This document shows positions 35,205 to 42,955 of a DNA stretch of 64,000 nucleotides, in pieces. The stretch is from positions 140,011 through 204,010 of the forward strand of contig JAFKFK010000011.1 in assembly GCA_017307275.1 (NCBI GenBank), written 5' to 3'. Origin of the DNA: Alphaproteobacteria bacterium (lineage in GTDB: Bacteria; Pseudomonadota; Alphaproteobacteria; Reyranellales; Reyranellaceae). The notes below the pieces were generated by a model. It saw nothing but the letters and a program-made list of their open reading frames with translations, was not told where the DNA came from and searched no databases. Each line of letters opens with the position of its first letter. Position 1 is the stretch's first letter. A program made the position numbers and the translations under genes.

Positions 35205-35214
35205 GGGCTCCTCC
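35202..35214 (-). promoter_or_regulatory. Ribosome-binding site with CTG start codon
   Basis: On the minus strand GGAGG (35214-35210), five bases, then CTG (35204-35202). The site decides the start of the SDR gene because no canonical start codon lies at usable distance. Confidence 0.6.
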
Positions 35215-35276
35215 TTTGTGCGGCGCGAACGGCCGCCTACACTTCCACCATAGCGTATCGACAGCGGGAAACGATC

Positions 35277-35657
35277 ATGGCCAAGAAACTCTTTCCGGAC
35301 GGCACCGAGGTCGCGGGCTTCTATGTCCGCACGATCCGAAGCGGCCCCTTCGTCTTCGTCTCCGGCACGACCTCGCTCGATCCCAAGGGGCGGGTGCAAG
35401 GCAAGGATGCGGCACAGCAGACGACCATCACCATGCGCAAGATCGAGGCCGGCCTGAAGTCTGCCGGCGCGCGCCTGTCGGACCTTACGCGCATCACGAT
35501 CTACGTCACCGACATCCGCGACATGACCACCGTCACCAAGGCGCTGGGCAAGGCTCTCAAGGGCTCAGTCGTCGTCTCGACCCTGGTGGCGGTGAGCGCG
35601 CTCGCCGTGCCAGGCCTGCTGGTCGAGATCGAAGCGACGGCCGTCGTCGATCGCTGA
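35277..35657 (+). CDS. RidA-family protein
   Basis: A 126-residue YjgF/RidA protein: GPFVFVSGTTSLDPKGRV, QTTITMRKIEAGLKSAGARLSDLTRITIYVTDI and LVEIEATAVV. RidA proteins hydrolyse reactive enamines/imines formed by PLP enzymes; the family arginine that binds the substrate carboxylate is usually in IEVEAIAV-R near the end, and here that strand is LVEIEATAVVDR. The ATG at 35277 follows a GGGAA site. It is divergent from the SDR gene with 72 nt between starts. Confidence 0.88.
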   Translation: MAKKLFPDGTEVAGFYVRTIRSGPFVFVSGTTSLDPKGRVQGKDAAQQTTITMRKIEAGLKSAGARLSDLTRITIYVTDIRDMTTVTKALGKALKGSVVVSTLVAVSALAVPGLLVEIEATAVVDR

Positions 35658-35676
35658 AGTCGACCGCTGACGTCGA

Positions 35677-35961
35677 TCAGGCCGGCGGGTAGGGCGTCCT
35701 GTTGCGCTGGAGGAGGTCCTCCAGCGTCTTGATGCCTTGCTGATAGCGGCCCTTCTGGCAGTCGATGCCGGCACCGAGCCGCTGCATGTCCGGGCCGCCG
35801 GACCCTTCGCTGCGTCGCGTGTTGTATCTGTCGAAGATGGCGCCCAACTCCGCGCAGCGTGCGGCGAGTTGTTCATTGGTCTGCTGTGCCTGCGCAGTGG
35901 CCGGCAGGCAGGCAAGGACGGTAAGGATCGAAAGGAAACAGGTTCGGCGGCGTCGGATCAT
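35677..35961 (-). CDS. Small secreted protein of unknown function
   Basis: A 94-residue protein with a signal peptide (MIRRRRTCFLSILTVLACLPATAQAQ). The mature part has about 68 residues (TNEQLAARCAELGAIFDRYNTRRSEGSGG...GAGIDCQKGRYQQGIKTLEDLLQRN). Two cysteines in the mature region could form one disulfide. No family recognised. The ATG at 35961 is chosen because it starts the signal peptide. It converges on the RidA gene and is divergent from the lipoprotein gene at 36063. Confidence 0.65.
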   Translation of the reverse strand: MIRRRRTCFLSILTVLACLPATAQAQQTNEQLAARCAELGAIFDRYNTRRSEGSGGPDMQRLGAGIDCQKGRYQQGIKTLEDLLQRNRTPYPPA

Positions 35962-36062
35962 GGTCGAACTATAGGCTACAAACTGCGCCGCCTTGAACCT
36001 GCAGATAGCGACGATGTACTGTCGCATGATCGTCCGACAACCGGACATACGGGGGGATAAGC

Positions 36063-36380
36063 ATGGTTTCTCGATCGACGGTTCGGTTGGTGCTGGCTGT
36101 TGGCCTTGCGGCATTGGCGACGGCCTGCGCCGTGGCCAAGAGCACGCCCGGCGAAGATCCGAGGAACGGGACCAATGCCTCGATCGTCACCTGGGCCGAC
36201 GGCAAGGAAGCCATCGCCATCAGCTGCAACGAGCCCGGTGCCTGCCAGACGCGCGCGGTCGCGATGTGCAATCGCACCAACGGCGACTACACCGTGCTCA
36301 AGATGGAGAACATGCCGACGCGCGGCGATCTCGGCACCGTGCGCGGCGCGGCATCGGCCGTCGTTCGCTGCGGCAAGTAA
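36063..36380 (+). CDS. Small lipoprotein of unknown function
   Basis: A 105-residue protein with a lipobox (LAALATAC, lipidated Cys near residue 22). The mature domain holds cysteines at SCNEPGACQTRAVAMC and a terminal VVRCGK, giving two likely disulfides. A G-rich ribosome site (GGGGGGA) lies six bases before the ATG. No family recognised. It faces the lipoprotein hydrolase gene, 15 nt from its stop. Confidence 0.7.
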   Translation: MVSRSTVRLVLAVGLAALATACAVAKSTPGEDPRNGTNASIVTWADGKEAIAISCNEPGACQTRAVAMCNRTNGDYTVLKMENMPTRGDLGTVRGAASAVVRCGK

Positions 36381-36395
36381 GAGCGATCGGCGCGA

Positions 36396-37436
36396 TCAGC
36401 GATTGCGACGGGAGCCCCAGGCTGCCGCCATCTCGGGCTGAGACGAGGTCGCCTCCGCGCCCGAGGGCAGGGTGGCCTGATGATCGGCGATCCAGGCCGC
36501 CACGTCGGCGGCCACGGTCGGCCCGGCCTTGTCGCGCATCAGCAGATGATAGCCGTCCTTGTAGAAGGCGAGCTTGGAATCGGAGCGCGGCGGCATGACC
36601 TCGATGGCGGCGCGGACCGGCTCCTGCGGCACGATGCGATCACCGAGCCCATGCATCATCAAATAGGGGCGCTGCACGTGGCTCGCGGCCGCGCTCGCAT
36701 CGTCCATCAGGTTGATCAGCCCGTAGGCCATGTCGAGCCGCGTCTGGCGCAGCATCATTGGGTCGGAGCGCAGCTTGTCGAGGGTCTTGGGATTGTCGGT
36801 CGGCTTGTAGTCGATCGAGGTCGGGCCCGAAGGCATCCAGGGGATCGTATGGCCGAAGAACCAGAGGCCCGCGCTCGCCAGAGGTCCGAAGGTCTCGCGT
36901 GAACGAAGGGCGGTCGCCGACAGGATCAGCCCGTCGGCGTCCACGCCGCGGTCGGCGGCCACCAGGACGACGGCGCCCCCCATGCTTTCGCCTGCGAGGT
37001 AGAGCGGCACGCCGGGATACTTCGCCCGCAGCAGTGCTGCCACGGCCTTGGCGTCGTCGACCAGCGTGTCGGTGCCGGGCCAGCGACCGCGTGTCGGGCT
37101 GCCGCCGAAGCCGCGCTGGTCGTAGGCGTAGGTCGTGATGCCGTCCTTGGCCCAGGTCGTCGCGGGTTCCTCCCACGCATTTCGATAGTCGCCGAAGCCG
37201 TGCAAACCCAGGATCACCGCGGTGGGCGCGCCGTTTGCCGCAGGCCAGGTCGACAGCGGTAGCGCGGTGCCGTCGGCCGCGACATAACGGTTTTCGGTCA
37301 GCCGCGGCGCCTGCACCGTGCCGCCCGCCGGAACGACGGTGGGCGCGCAGGCGGAAAGCATGACCGAAACGGCGACGGCGGCTATCATGCGCCGGCGCAG
37401 AAGGAGTGGGATCGTGACTGAGCCGTTTGAAGTCAT
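36396..37436 (-). CDS. Alpha/beta hydrolase (lysophospholipase/monoacylglycerol lipase type), putative lipoprotein
   Basis: About 346 residues. The nucleophile elbow is GESMGG, after the oxyanion segment ILGLHGFGDYRNAW. YAYDQRGFGGSPTRGRWPG is typical of PldB/monoglyceride lipase enzymes, and the acid/His end reads GLGDRIVPQEP...YKDGYHLLMRD. An N-terminal hydrophobic stretch ends in a lipobox (MLSAC), so it is probably a membrane-anchored periplasmic lipase/esterase. The ATG at 37436 supplies the RRR n-region; the ATG at 37388 would leave an uncharged signal. With the former, the gene overlaps the 5' end of the zinc-finger gene by 23 nt head to head. Confidence 0.8.
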   Translation of the reverse strand: MTSNGSVTIPLLLRRRMIAAVAVSVMLSACAPTVVPAGGTVQAPRLTENRYVAADGTALPLSTWPAANGAPTAVILGLHGFGDYRNAWEEPATTWAKDGITTYAYDQRGFGGSPTRGRWPGTDTLVDDAKAVAALLRAKYPGVPLYLAGESMGGAVVLVAADRGVDADGLILSATALRSRETFGPLASAGLWFFGHTIPWMPSGPTSIDYKPTDNPKTLDKLRSDPMMLRQTRLDMAYGLINLMDDASAAASHVQRPYLMMHGLGDRIVPQEPVRAAIEVMPPRSDSKLAFYKDGYHLLMRDKAGPTVAADVAAWIADHQATLPSGAEATSSQPEMAAAWGSRRNR

Positions 37437-37596
37437 CACTGTCGATATTGACCGCGTCGCCTGTGATGGCGGTGGCGGCGCGTTAGGACATCCCAAAGTG
37501 TATCTCAACCTGGGCTCGGAAGGGCATGTCGAGTGCCCCTATTGTAGCCGGCTGTACAAGCTGCGCGAAGGCGCCCGCCCCGCGCACGCCCACTAG
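37414..37596 (+). CDS. Zinc-finger (CHCC) domain protein
   Basis: A 60-residue protein: VACDGGGGALGHPKVYLNLGSEGHVECPYCSRLYKL carries Cys, His and a CPYC pair in the zf-CHCC pattern, also found in the NDUFS6 subunit of complex I. AAGGAG lies seven bases before the GTG at 37414, so this small gene is well supported. It opens an operon with MaoC, crotonase, PhyH-like and LysE genes. Zinc binding is inferred; its function outside complex I is unknown. Confidence 0.8.
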   Translation: MTEPFEVITVDIDRVACDGGGGALGHPKVYLNLGSEGHVECPYCSRLYKLREGARPAHAH

Positions 37597-37605
37597 GATC
37601 GCCCC

Positions 37606-38064
37606 ATGAAGCAACTCGGCGAAGGCTGGAACTGGCGCGATCTCAAGATCGGCGACAAATTCACCACCTATGGTCGGACCCTCTTCGAGGCCGACCTCTT
37701 GAGCTTCGTGACGCTTTGCGGTTTTTCCGAGGAGCTGTTCACCAACAAGGAATACATCAAGGAACACGCCCCCATGCGCGGCGGGCATCCTGTTCCAGGC
37801 GCGCTGGTCTATTCCATGGCCGAAGGTCTGGTGATCCCGACGACTCTGCAGGGATCGGGGCTTGCCTTCCTGTCGATGGGGTTCGACATCAAGGGGCCGA
37901 CCTACGTGAACGACACGATCCATGTCGAGATCGAAGTCACCGAGATCAAGCCGACCTCGAAGGATCCCTCGCGGGCGCTGGTACGCACGACCAACCTGGT
38001 GAAGAACCAGAAGGGTGAGACCGTGCTGATCTACACGCCGCTGCGCATGATGCAGGGCCGCTGA
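37606..38064 (+). CDS. MaoC-like hot-dog-fold dehydratase
   Basis: A 152-residue protein with the hot-dog core (FTTYGRTLFEADLLSFVTLCGF, GHPVPGALVYSMAEGLVIP, GPTYVNDTIHVEIEVTEIKP). The hydratase-2 motif is partly kept (Asp/His pair would be at ADLL and GGHPVPG). Such enzymes hydrate trans-2-enoyl-CoA to the R-3-hydroxy form. The next gene, a crotonase, begins within its stop codon (TGATG), indicating coupled translation and a joint acyl-CoA pathway. Confidence 0.88.
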   Translation: MKQLGEGWNWRDLKIGDKFTTYGRTLFEADLLSFVTLCGFSEELFTNKEYIKEHAPMRGGHPVPGALVYSMAEGLVIPTTLQGSGLAFLSMGFDIKGPTYVNDTIHVEIEVTEIKPTSKDPSRALVRTTNLVKNQKGETVLIYTPLRMMQGR

Positions 38065-38840
38065 TGGCCAAGGTCGCCGTCGAGAAGGAAGGCACGACTA
38101 CGATCGTCTCGATCGATCGTTTCGCCGAAGCGCGCAACGCGGTCGATCCCGAGACGGCGATCCTGTTGCGCGAGGCCTTTTTCGCCTTCGACGCCGACGA
38201 CTCGCAGTCCGTTGCCATCCTGACCGGCCGCGGCGGCACCTTCTGCGCCGGCTACGATCTCAAGGTCGCGGCCAGCCGCGAAAGTCCGTCGGCGTTCGAT
38301 CCGGCCGGTCCCGGTCCGATGGGAGCGACACGGCATCTTCTGTCGAAGCCGGTGATCGCTGCCGTCGAAGGCTATGCCGTCGCGGGTGGCCTCGAACTCG
38401 CGCTGTGGTGCGATATGCGTGTTGCGTCGGAGAGCGCCAAGTTCGGCGTGTTCTGTCGCCGCTGGGGCGTGCCGCTGATCGATGGCGGTACGGTGCGCCT
38501 GCCGCGTCTTGTCGGCCATAGCCGGGCCCTCGACATGATCCTGACTGGCCGCGAGGTCGGCGCTCGCGAGGCGTTCGACTGGGGGCTGGCCAACCGTCTT
38601 GCACCAGAAGGGCAGGCGCTCGTCGAAGCCAAGGCGCTGGCCAATGTGCTGGCGAAGTTTCCGCAGACTTGTCTGCGTTCGGATCGCCAGTCGTCCTACG
38701 AGCAATGGGCGCTCGATCTGCCGGCGGCCCTGGTCAACGAGGCGCGGCGCGGGATGCCGGCGTTGCAGGCGGAGACGCGCAAGGGTGCCGCCCGGTTTGC
38801 CGCCGGCAAGGGACGCGGCGGTGATTTCGGAGAGATTTGA
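38064..38840 (+). CDS. Crotonase (enoyl-CoA hydratase/isomerase family), atypical active site
   Basis: A 258-residue crotonase-fold protein: oxyanion segments GTFCAGYDLK and GYAVAGGLELALWCD. Aligned without gaps to classical enoyl-CoA hydratase, the first catalytic Glu is kept (Glu111), but the second (in QPEI) is Cys131 in KFGVFCRRWGVPLIDGGTVRLPR. Hydratase activity is therefore doubtful; isomerase, hydrolase or another CoA reaction is possible, with the Asp in LIDGG as a candidate acid. It overlaps both neighbours by one base. A paralogue with the same motif lies at 41330-42097. Confidence 0.88.
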   Translation: MAKVAVEKEGTTTIVSIDRFAEARNAVDPETAILLREAFFAFDADDSQSVAILTGRGGTFCAGYDLKVAASRESPSAFDPAGPGPMGATRHLLSKPVIAAVEGYAVAGGLELALWCDMRVASESAKFGVFCRRWGVPLIDGGTVRLPRLVGHSRALDMILTGREVGAREAFDWGLANRLAPEGQALVEAKALANVLAKFPQTCLRSDRQSSYEQWALDLPAALVNEARRGMPALQAETRKGAARFAAGKGRGGDFGEI

Positions 38841-39649
38841 TGAGCCTGCCGACCGACGCCGAGATTGCGCAATACCGTAGCGACGGTGCCATCTGCCTGC
38901 GCGGTGCTTTCTCGCCCGACTGGATCGAGCGGCTGCGCGCGGCCGTCGATGCCGACATGGCGACGCCCGGGCCGATGGTGCGCATCAATACGCCCAAGGA
39001 TGCGCCGGGGCTGTTCTTCGTCGACTTTCAGCTCTGGCAACGCCATCCCGATGCGCGCGCTTTCGTCTACGAATCGCCGGCGCGCGAGATCGCGGCGCGG
39101 CTGATGGACTCGGACGAGGTCGTCTACTATCACGACCATCTGCTGGTGAAGGAGCCGGGCACGCAGGAGCGTACGCCGTGGCATCACGACCAACCCTACT
39201 ATCCGATCGACGGCGAGCAGGTCGTGTCGCTGTGGCTGCCGCTCGATCCCGTCGATCGCGCGACGTGCGTCGAATATGTGAAGGGCTCGCATCGCTGGGG
39301 CCGCTGGTTCCAGCCCAAGTTCTTCAAGCAGGGCGGTGTCGATCTCGCCGTGCAGGACCCTCGCTTCGAGCCGCTGCCCGACCTCGATGCCGAGCGCGAC
39401 CAGCATGAGTTCCTCGCCTGGGATATGGAGCCGGGCGACGTCATCGCCTTCCACGCCCTGACGCTGCACGGCGCTTCCGGCAATCGCTCGACCTCGCGCC
39501 GCCGTCGTGCCTGGGCGACACGCTGGTGCGGCGACGATGCGCGCTACGCCGCGCGCGTCGGCCAGGTCTCGCCGCCGCTCGAAGGCCATGGCCTGAAGCC
39601 GGGCGACCGGCTCGAATGCGCGACCTTTCCCAAAGTCTGGCCGCAGTGA
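38840..39649 (+). CDS. Phytanoyl-CoA dioxygenase-like Fe(II)/2-oxoglutarate oxygenase
   Basis: A 269-residue oxygenase. The iron triad is visible: His115 and Asp117 in TPWHHDQPYY and His210 in ALTLHGASGNRS, with the 2-oxoglutarate Arg about six to ten residues later. It would hydroxylate an unactivated carbon, consuming O2 and 2-oxoglutarate. The position between crotonase and exporter genes suggests an acyl or amino-acid-derived substrate, but none is proven. The ATG at 38840 overlaps the crotonase stop; the gene ends in GTGA shared with the LysE gene. Confidence 0.9.
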   Translation: MSLPTDAEIAQYRSDGAICLRGAFSPDWIERLRAAVDADMATPGPMVRINTPKDAPGLFFVDFQLWQRHPDARAFVYESPAREIAARLMDSDEVVYYHDHLLVKEPGTQERTPWHHDQPYYPIDGEQVVSLWLPLDPVDRATCVEYVKGSHRWGRWFQPKFFKQGGVDLAVQDPRFEPLPDLDAERDQHEFLAWDMEPGDVIAFHALTLHGASGNRSTSRRRRAWATRWCGDDARYAARVGQVSPPLEGHGLKPGDRLECATFPKVWPQ

Positions 39650-40275
39650 ACGAACTGCTCGTGTTTGCCGGCGTGATCGCGCTGGCATCGGTGTCGCCAG
39701 GCCCTAACGTCGTTCTGGTCGTCGATCACAGTCTGAGCTTTGGCGTGCGGCGCGTTGCGCCCACCATCCTCGGTAACATTTCATTGCTGTTCCTGGTGGC
39801 GCTTGCCGCGGCGCTGGGTGTCGCCGCGCTGCTGCTCACGATGCCGGGGCTGTACGATGGCTTGCGGCTCGCGGGCGCCGCCTATCTCGTCTTCCTCGGC
39901 GTGCGGGCGCTCCGCAACGCCTGGCGATTGCGAAGCGATGCCGTCGTCGGTGCGCCGGCTGCCGAGGTGAGCGCGCTACGCCGATATCTCCAGGCCTTCT
40001 TCGTCAGTGCCACCAACCTGCAGTCCGTGTTCTTCCTGGCGGCGCTGTTTCCCAACTTCGTGCATCGCGACCAGCCGCTTGCGCCGCAATTCTGCGTGCT
40101 CTTCTCCGTGCTCATCCTGGTCGTGGGCTCAGTGCACTTCGCCTACGCGCTGTCTGCGGCAGCGATCCAATCCCGCGTCGGCGACCGCCGCTTCCGGCGG
40201 TCCGTTCAGGCGGTATCGGGTGTGGCGATGCTGGGCTTCGGAACGGCGATTGCCGCCAGCGTCCTGCGCCGATAG
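39646..40275 (+). CDS. LysE-family amino acid exporter
   Basis: A 209-residue membrane protein with about six helices, beginning NELLVFAGVIALASVSPGPNVVLVVDHSLSFGVRRVAPTILGN. The SPGPN motif is the hallmark of the LysE/RhtB family. It starts at GTG 39646 within a GTGA overlap with the oxygenase gene, which gives the usual family length. It may export a product of the preceding oxygenase (inference). It ends 9 nt from the convergent quinone reductase gene. Confidence 0.9.
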   Translation: MNELLVFAGVIALASVSPGPNVVLVVDHSLSFGVRRVAPTILGNISLLFLVALAAALGVAALLLTMPGLYDGLRLAGAAYLVFLGVRALRNAWRLRSDAVVGAPAAEVSALRRYLQAFFVSATNLQSVFFLAALFPNFVHRDQPLAPQFCVLFSVLILVVGSVHFAYALSAAAIQSRVGDRRFRRSVQAVSGVAMLGFGTAIAASVLRR

Positions 40276-40284
40276 CAGGCGACC

Positions 40285-41307
40285 CTACGGAACGAGTACC
40301 GCCTTGCCGACCACGGTGCGTTCTTCGATCAGCTTGAAGCCCTTGACCCAATCCGCGAGGTCGTAGGTCGCGGCGACCGTGGCCTTGAGCTTGCCTTCGA
40401 CGAACCAGCGGGTCAGGTCCTTCTGGGCGTCGGCCACCATCGCGCGGCGCGTGGCGAGGGCTGCCTCTTCCTTGGGCGAGGGCTTTCCCTTGCCGCCCCA
40501 GCCATTCCAGTAGCCGTAGTAGAAGCCGATCACGGTCGCGTTCTTGACCAGGAGGATGTTGGCCGGGATCTGCGGGATGGTGCCGCTGGCGAAGCCCATC
40601 GGGATGAGGCGGCCTTCGGGTGCCACGCAGCGCAGCGAGGCGTCGAAGGCCGAACCGCCGACCGGATCGTAGATCACGTCGGCGCCGCGTCCGTCCGTCA
40701 CTTCCAGCACTTTGGTGCGGATATCTTCCTGACGGTAGTCGATCAGATGATCGGCGCCGGCTTCCTGTGCGGCCTTGAGCTTGTCGGGCCCGCCGGCACT
40801 TGCGATCACGACGGCACCCATCGCCTTGCCGACCTCGATGGCCGTGAGACCCGATCCGCCGCCGGCGCCGTGCACCAGCAGCACTTCGCCGGGCTGCATC
40901 GCCGCCTTCCACTTCAGCGCGCCGTAGGCGGTGGGATAGAGCGTCGGAAAGTTGGTCGCCTCGGCATAGGGCAACTGCTCGGGGATCGGGATCAGGTTGG
41001 CAGCGGTCGCGATGGCGTACTCGGCAAAGGCGCCTTGGCTGACACCGGTTGCGATGCGGTCGCCGACGGCGACGTTGCTGACGCCTTCGCCCAGGGCCAC
41101 GACATGGCCTGCGAGTTCGTTGCCCGGGACATAGGGCAGCGGCGGCTTGTTCTGGTGCTTGCCTTGCACGCCCAGCATCGCGGCGAAGCTCACGCCGGCG
41201 GCGCGCACGCGCACCAGCACTTCGCCCGCCTTCGGCACGGGCTGCGGGATGTCCTCGATCTTCAGATTTTCGATCGGACCATAGGCATGACAGACCAGCG
41301 CCCGCAT
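40285..41307 (-). CDS. NADPH:quinone oxidoreductase (zinc-independent MDR family)
   Basis: A 340-residue medium-chain reductase: MRALVCHAYGPIENLKIEDIPQP, the PLPYVPGNELAGHVVALGEGV region, and the NADPH loop LLVHGAGGGSGLTAIEVGKAMGAVVI. There are no zinc-site cysteines, as in QOR/Qor enzymes. It reduces quinones or 2-enoyl-type carbonyls with NADPH. The ATG at 41307 has AAGGA upstream. It is the last gene of the puuD operon, 22 nt after a crotonase gene. Confidence 0.9.
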   Translation of the reverse strand: MRALVCHAYGPIENLKIEDIPQPVPKAGEVLVRVRAAGVSFAAMLGVQGKHQNKPPLPYVPGNELAGHVVALGEGVSNVAVGDRIATGVSQGAFAEYAIATAANLIPIPEQLPYAEATNFPTLYPTAYGALKWKAAMQPGEVLLVHGAGGGSGLTAIEVGKAMGAVVIASAGGPDKLKAAQEAGADHLIDYRQEDIRTKVLEVTDGRGADVIYDPVGGSAFDASLRCVAPEGRLIPMGFASGTIPQIPANILLVKNATVIGFYYGYWNGWGGKGKPSPKEEAALATRRAMVADAQKDLTRWFVEGKLKATVAATYDLADWVKGFKLIEERTVVGKAVLVP

Positions 41308-41329
41308 CTTCGTTTCCTTTACTTCTGCG

Positions 41330-42097
41330 CTACTTCTTGAACTGGCCGTGCCGGCCTTCGCCCTTGGCGAAGCGCGCTGCACCGCTTTGCGATTCCTGCC
41401 GCCGTGCTTCCAACGACAGCTCCATCTCGCGCTGGATCGCGGCCGCCTCGTCGCGGTCGAAGCTCTCGTAGGCCGACTGGCGGTCCGAGGTCATGGCGAT
41501 CGGCGGGAAGCCTGCGATCTGCAGGGCGAGCTTCTCGGCCTCGGCGCGTGTCGTGCCGCGCGCCACCTTGCGGGTGGCCAATCCAATGGTGATCGCCTCG
41601 TCGGCGCCCACGGCGCGGCCGGTCAGCAGCATGTCCATGGCGCGGCCCTGGCCCACGATGCGCGGCAGGCGCACGGTGGTGCCGTCGCTCATCGGCACGC
41701 CCCAGCGGCGCGAGAACACGCCGAAGGATGCGGTCTCGTCGACGAGGCGGATGTCGCAGAACAGCGCCACGCCCAGCCCGCCGGCACAGGCATGGCCTTC
41801 GATGGCGGCAATCACCGGCTTGGAAAGGGGGGCACGCAACGGCCCATCGGCGCTGCCGGCCCACGGGAAGTAGTCCGTGCCGCCGCCCAGCTCCTTGAGA
41901 TCGGCCCCGGCGCAGAAGGCGCCGCCGGCACCCGTCAGCACAGCGACTTTCGCCTGCGGGTCTGCCTCGAAGGCCCGCAGCGCATCGGCAAGGCCGTGGG
42001 CCGCTTCGTTGTCGAGGGCGTTCTTGGCCTGCGGCCGATTGATGGTGATCGTCGTGACCGGACCCTGGGTCTCGACCACGATTTTGGGGGTGCTCAT
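41330..42097 (-). CDS. Crotonase (enoyl-CoA hydratase/isomerase family) lacking both catalytic Glu
   Basis: A 255-residue crotonase: oxyanion segments GAFCAGADLK and GHACAGGLGVALFCD, then SFGVFSRRWGVPMSDGTTVRLPRIVG. Compared with classical hydratase, the two catalytic glutamates are Gly109 and Ser129. It shares the VFxRRWGVPxxDGxTVRLPR block and a C-terminal GAARFAxGxGRxGxF tail with the crotonase at 38064, so the two are paralogues. It lies 9 nt after the acidic small gene in the puuD operon. The reaction is unknown. Confidence 0.88.
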   Translation of the reverse strand: MSTPKIVVETQGPVTTITINRPQAKNALDNEAAHGLADALRAFEADPQAKVAVLTGAGGAFCAGADLKELGGGTDYFPWAGSADGPLRAPLSKPVIAAIEGHACAGGLGVALFCDIRLVDETASFGVFSRRWGVPMSDGTTVRLPRIVGQGRAMDMLLTGRAVGADEAITIGLATRKVARGTTRAEAEKLALQIAGFPPIAMTSDRQSAYESFDRDEAAAIQREMELSLEARRQESQSGAARFAKGEGRHGQFKK

Positions 42098-42106
42098 GAC
42101 ACCGTC

Positions 42107-42487
42107 TTATCTAACCGTCTCGAGTTCGTCTTCAAGCTGGGCGTTGGACCGCCTCGGTGTGCGGAAGTACCACCAGTTTTTCTGCGGGGTCCATTTCTCC
42201 TTGCGTGCCGTGCCATGGCCCCAGACGCAGCGCTTGAAGTCGCGTGTCGCCGCCGTGAAAGCCTTGTCGGCTTCGTCGAGCTTGAAGGCGTGGTCGCCCA
42301 TCTCCTCGCGGCTGAACATGGGCAGCGCTTCGAGGATCAGTTCGCGCACGTCGACGTCGTTAAGCCAGTTGTCGAGATCGAAATTGTAACCCTGCCGTTC
42401 GAGATCGGCGGTGAAGGCCGTCCACTGGTCGATCAGCTCGCAAAGGTCGGCGACGTCGGGCGGACCGGGAGGAGGCGGTGGCTTCAC
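42107..42487 (-). CDS. Acidic cytoplasmic protein of unknown function
   Basis: A 126-residue protein rich in Asp and Glu in its first 80 residues (DVADLCELIDQWTAFTADLERQGYNFDLDNWLNDVDVRELILEAL), with a basic, aromatic tail (KNWWYFRTPRRS). No signal peptide or membrane helix. It starts at GTG 42487 inside a GTGA overlap with the barnase-like gene, so the two are translated together. The acidity and overlap would suit an immunity or partner protein for the preceding product, but no family is recognised. Confidence 0.7.
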   Translation of the reverse strand: MKPPPPPGPPDVADLCELIDQWTAFTADLERQGYNFDLDNWLNDVDVRELILEALPMFSREEMGDHAFKLDEADKAFTAATRDFKRCVWGHGTARKEKWTPQKNWWYFRTPRRSNAQLEDELETVR

Positions 42488-42951
42488 TGGCGACCTCGCT
42501 CGGCCTGTCGCCGGTAATAGCGTTCGCCATCGTTCGGCTTGAAGAAGGTGCGGATGATGCCATTGGGATTGAACGCGATGAACGCCCCCGTCTGCTTGTC
42601 GAAGCGGGTCGTCACGCCGTCGTTGCGTACCGTTTCAAGGATGGGACCGCCGACGCGCGCATCGCGCAGGAGTTGCGCCTGCCGCAGATAGTCCTGCTTG
42701 GTGATGCGGCCAAACTCCGCGCCGTGCTTCTCGAAATGCTCCTCGAGACGTCGCGAATCGGCAAAGCCGACACTGGCCCCCCAGCCGCCCGTGCTCGATG
42801 CGGGCTCGCGCGCTTCTGCGACGGGGGAATTGCGCGCAGCGTCTCCGGCACTGCGGTCACTGACCTGGGTCCAGTAGAGAAAGATCGCGACCGCCGCCAA
42901 GGCCGCCGCCAGGAGACGACGCCACGGCAGGCCGCCGGTGCGGACATTCAT
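42484..42951 (-). CDS. Membrane-anchored protein with a barnase/colicin-like (BECR-type) domain
   Basis: A 155-residue protein with one N-terminal membrane helix (LLAAALAAVAIFLYW), a Ser/Ala-rich linker and a compact C-terminal domain from about residue 60. The domain reads RLEEHFEKHGAEFG, then YLRQAQLLRD, ETVRNDGVTTRFDKQTGAFIAF, and GIIRTFFKPNDGERYY. From memory this HFxKHGxEFG...RFDxxTxxF...GxIRTFFKP pattern resembles the RNase-like toxin domains of polymorphic toxins. The helix would place it in the periplasm. It starts 4 nt after puuD. The assignment is tentative. Confidence 0.65.
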   Translation of the reverse strand: MNVRTGGLPWRRLLAAALAAVAIFLYWTQVSDRSAGDAARNSPVAEAREPASSTGGWGASVGFADSRRLEEHFEKHGAEFGRITKQDYLRQAQLLRDARVGGPILETVRNDGVTTRFDKQTGAFIAFNPNGIIRTFFKPNDGERYYRRQAERGRQ

Positions 42952-42955
42952 TCCG

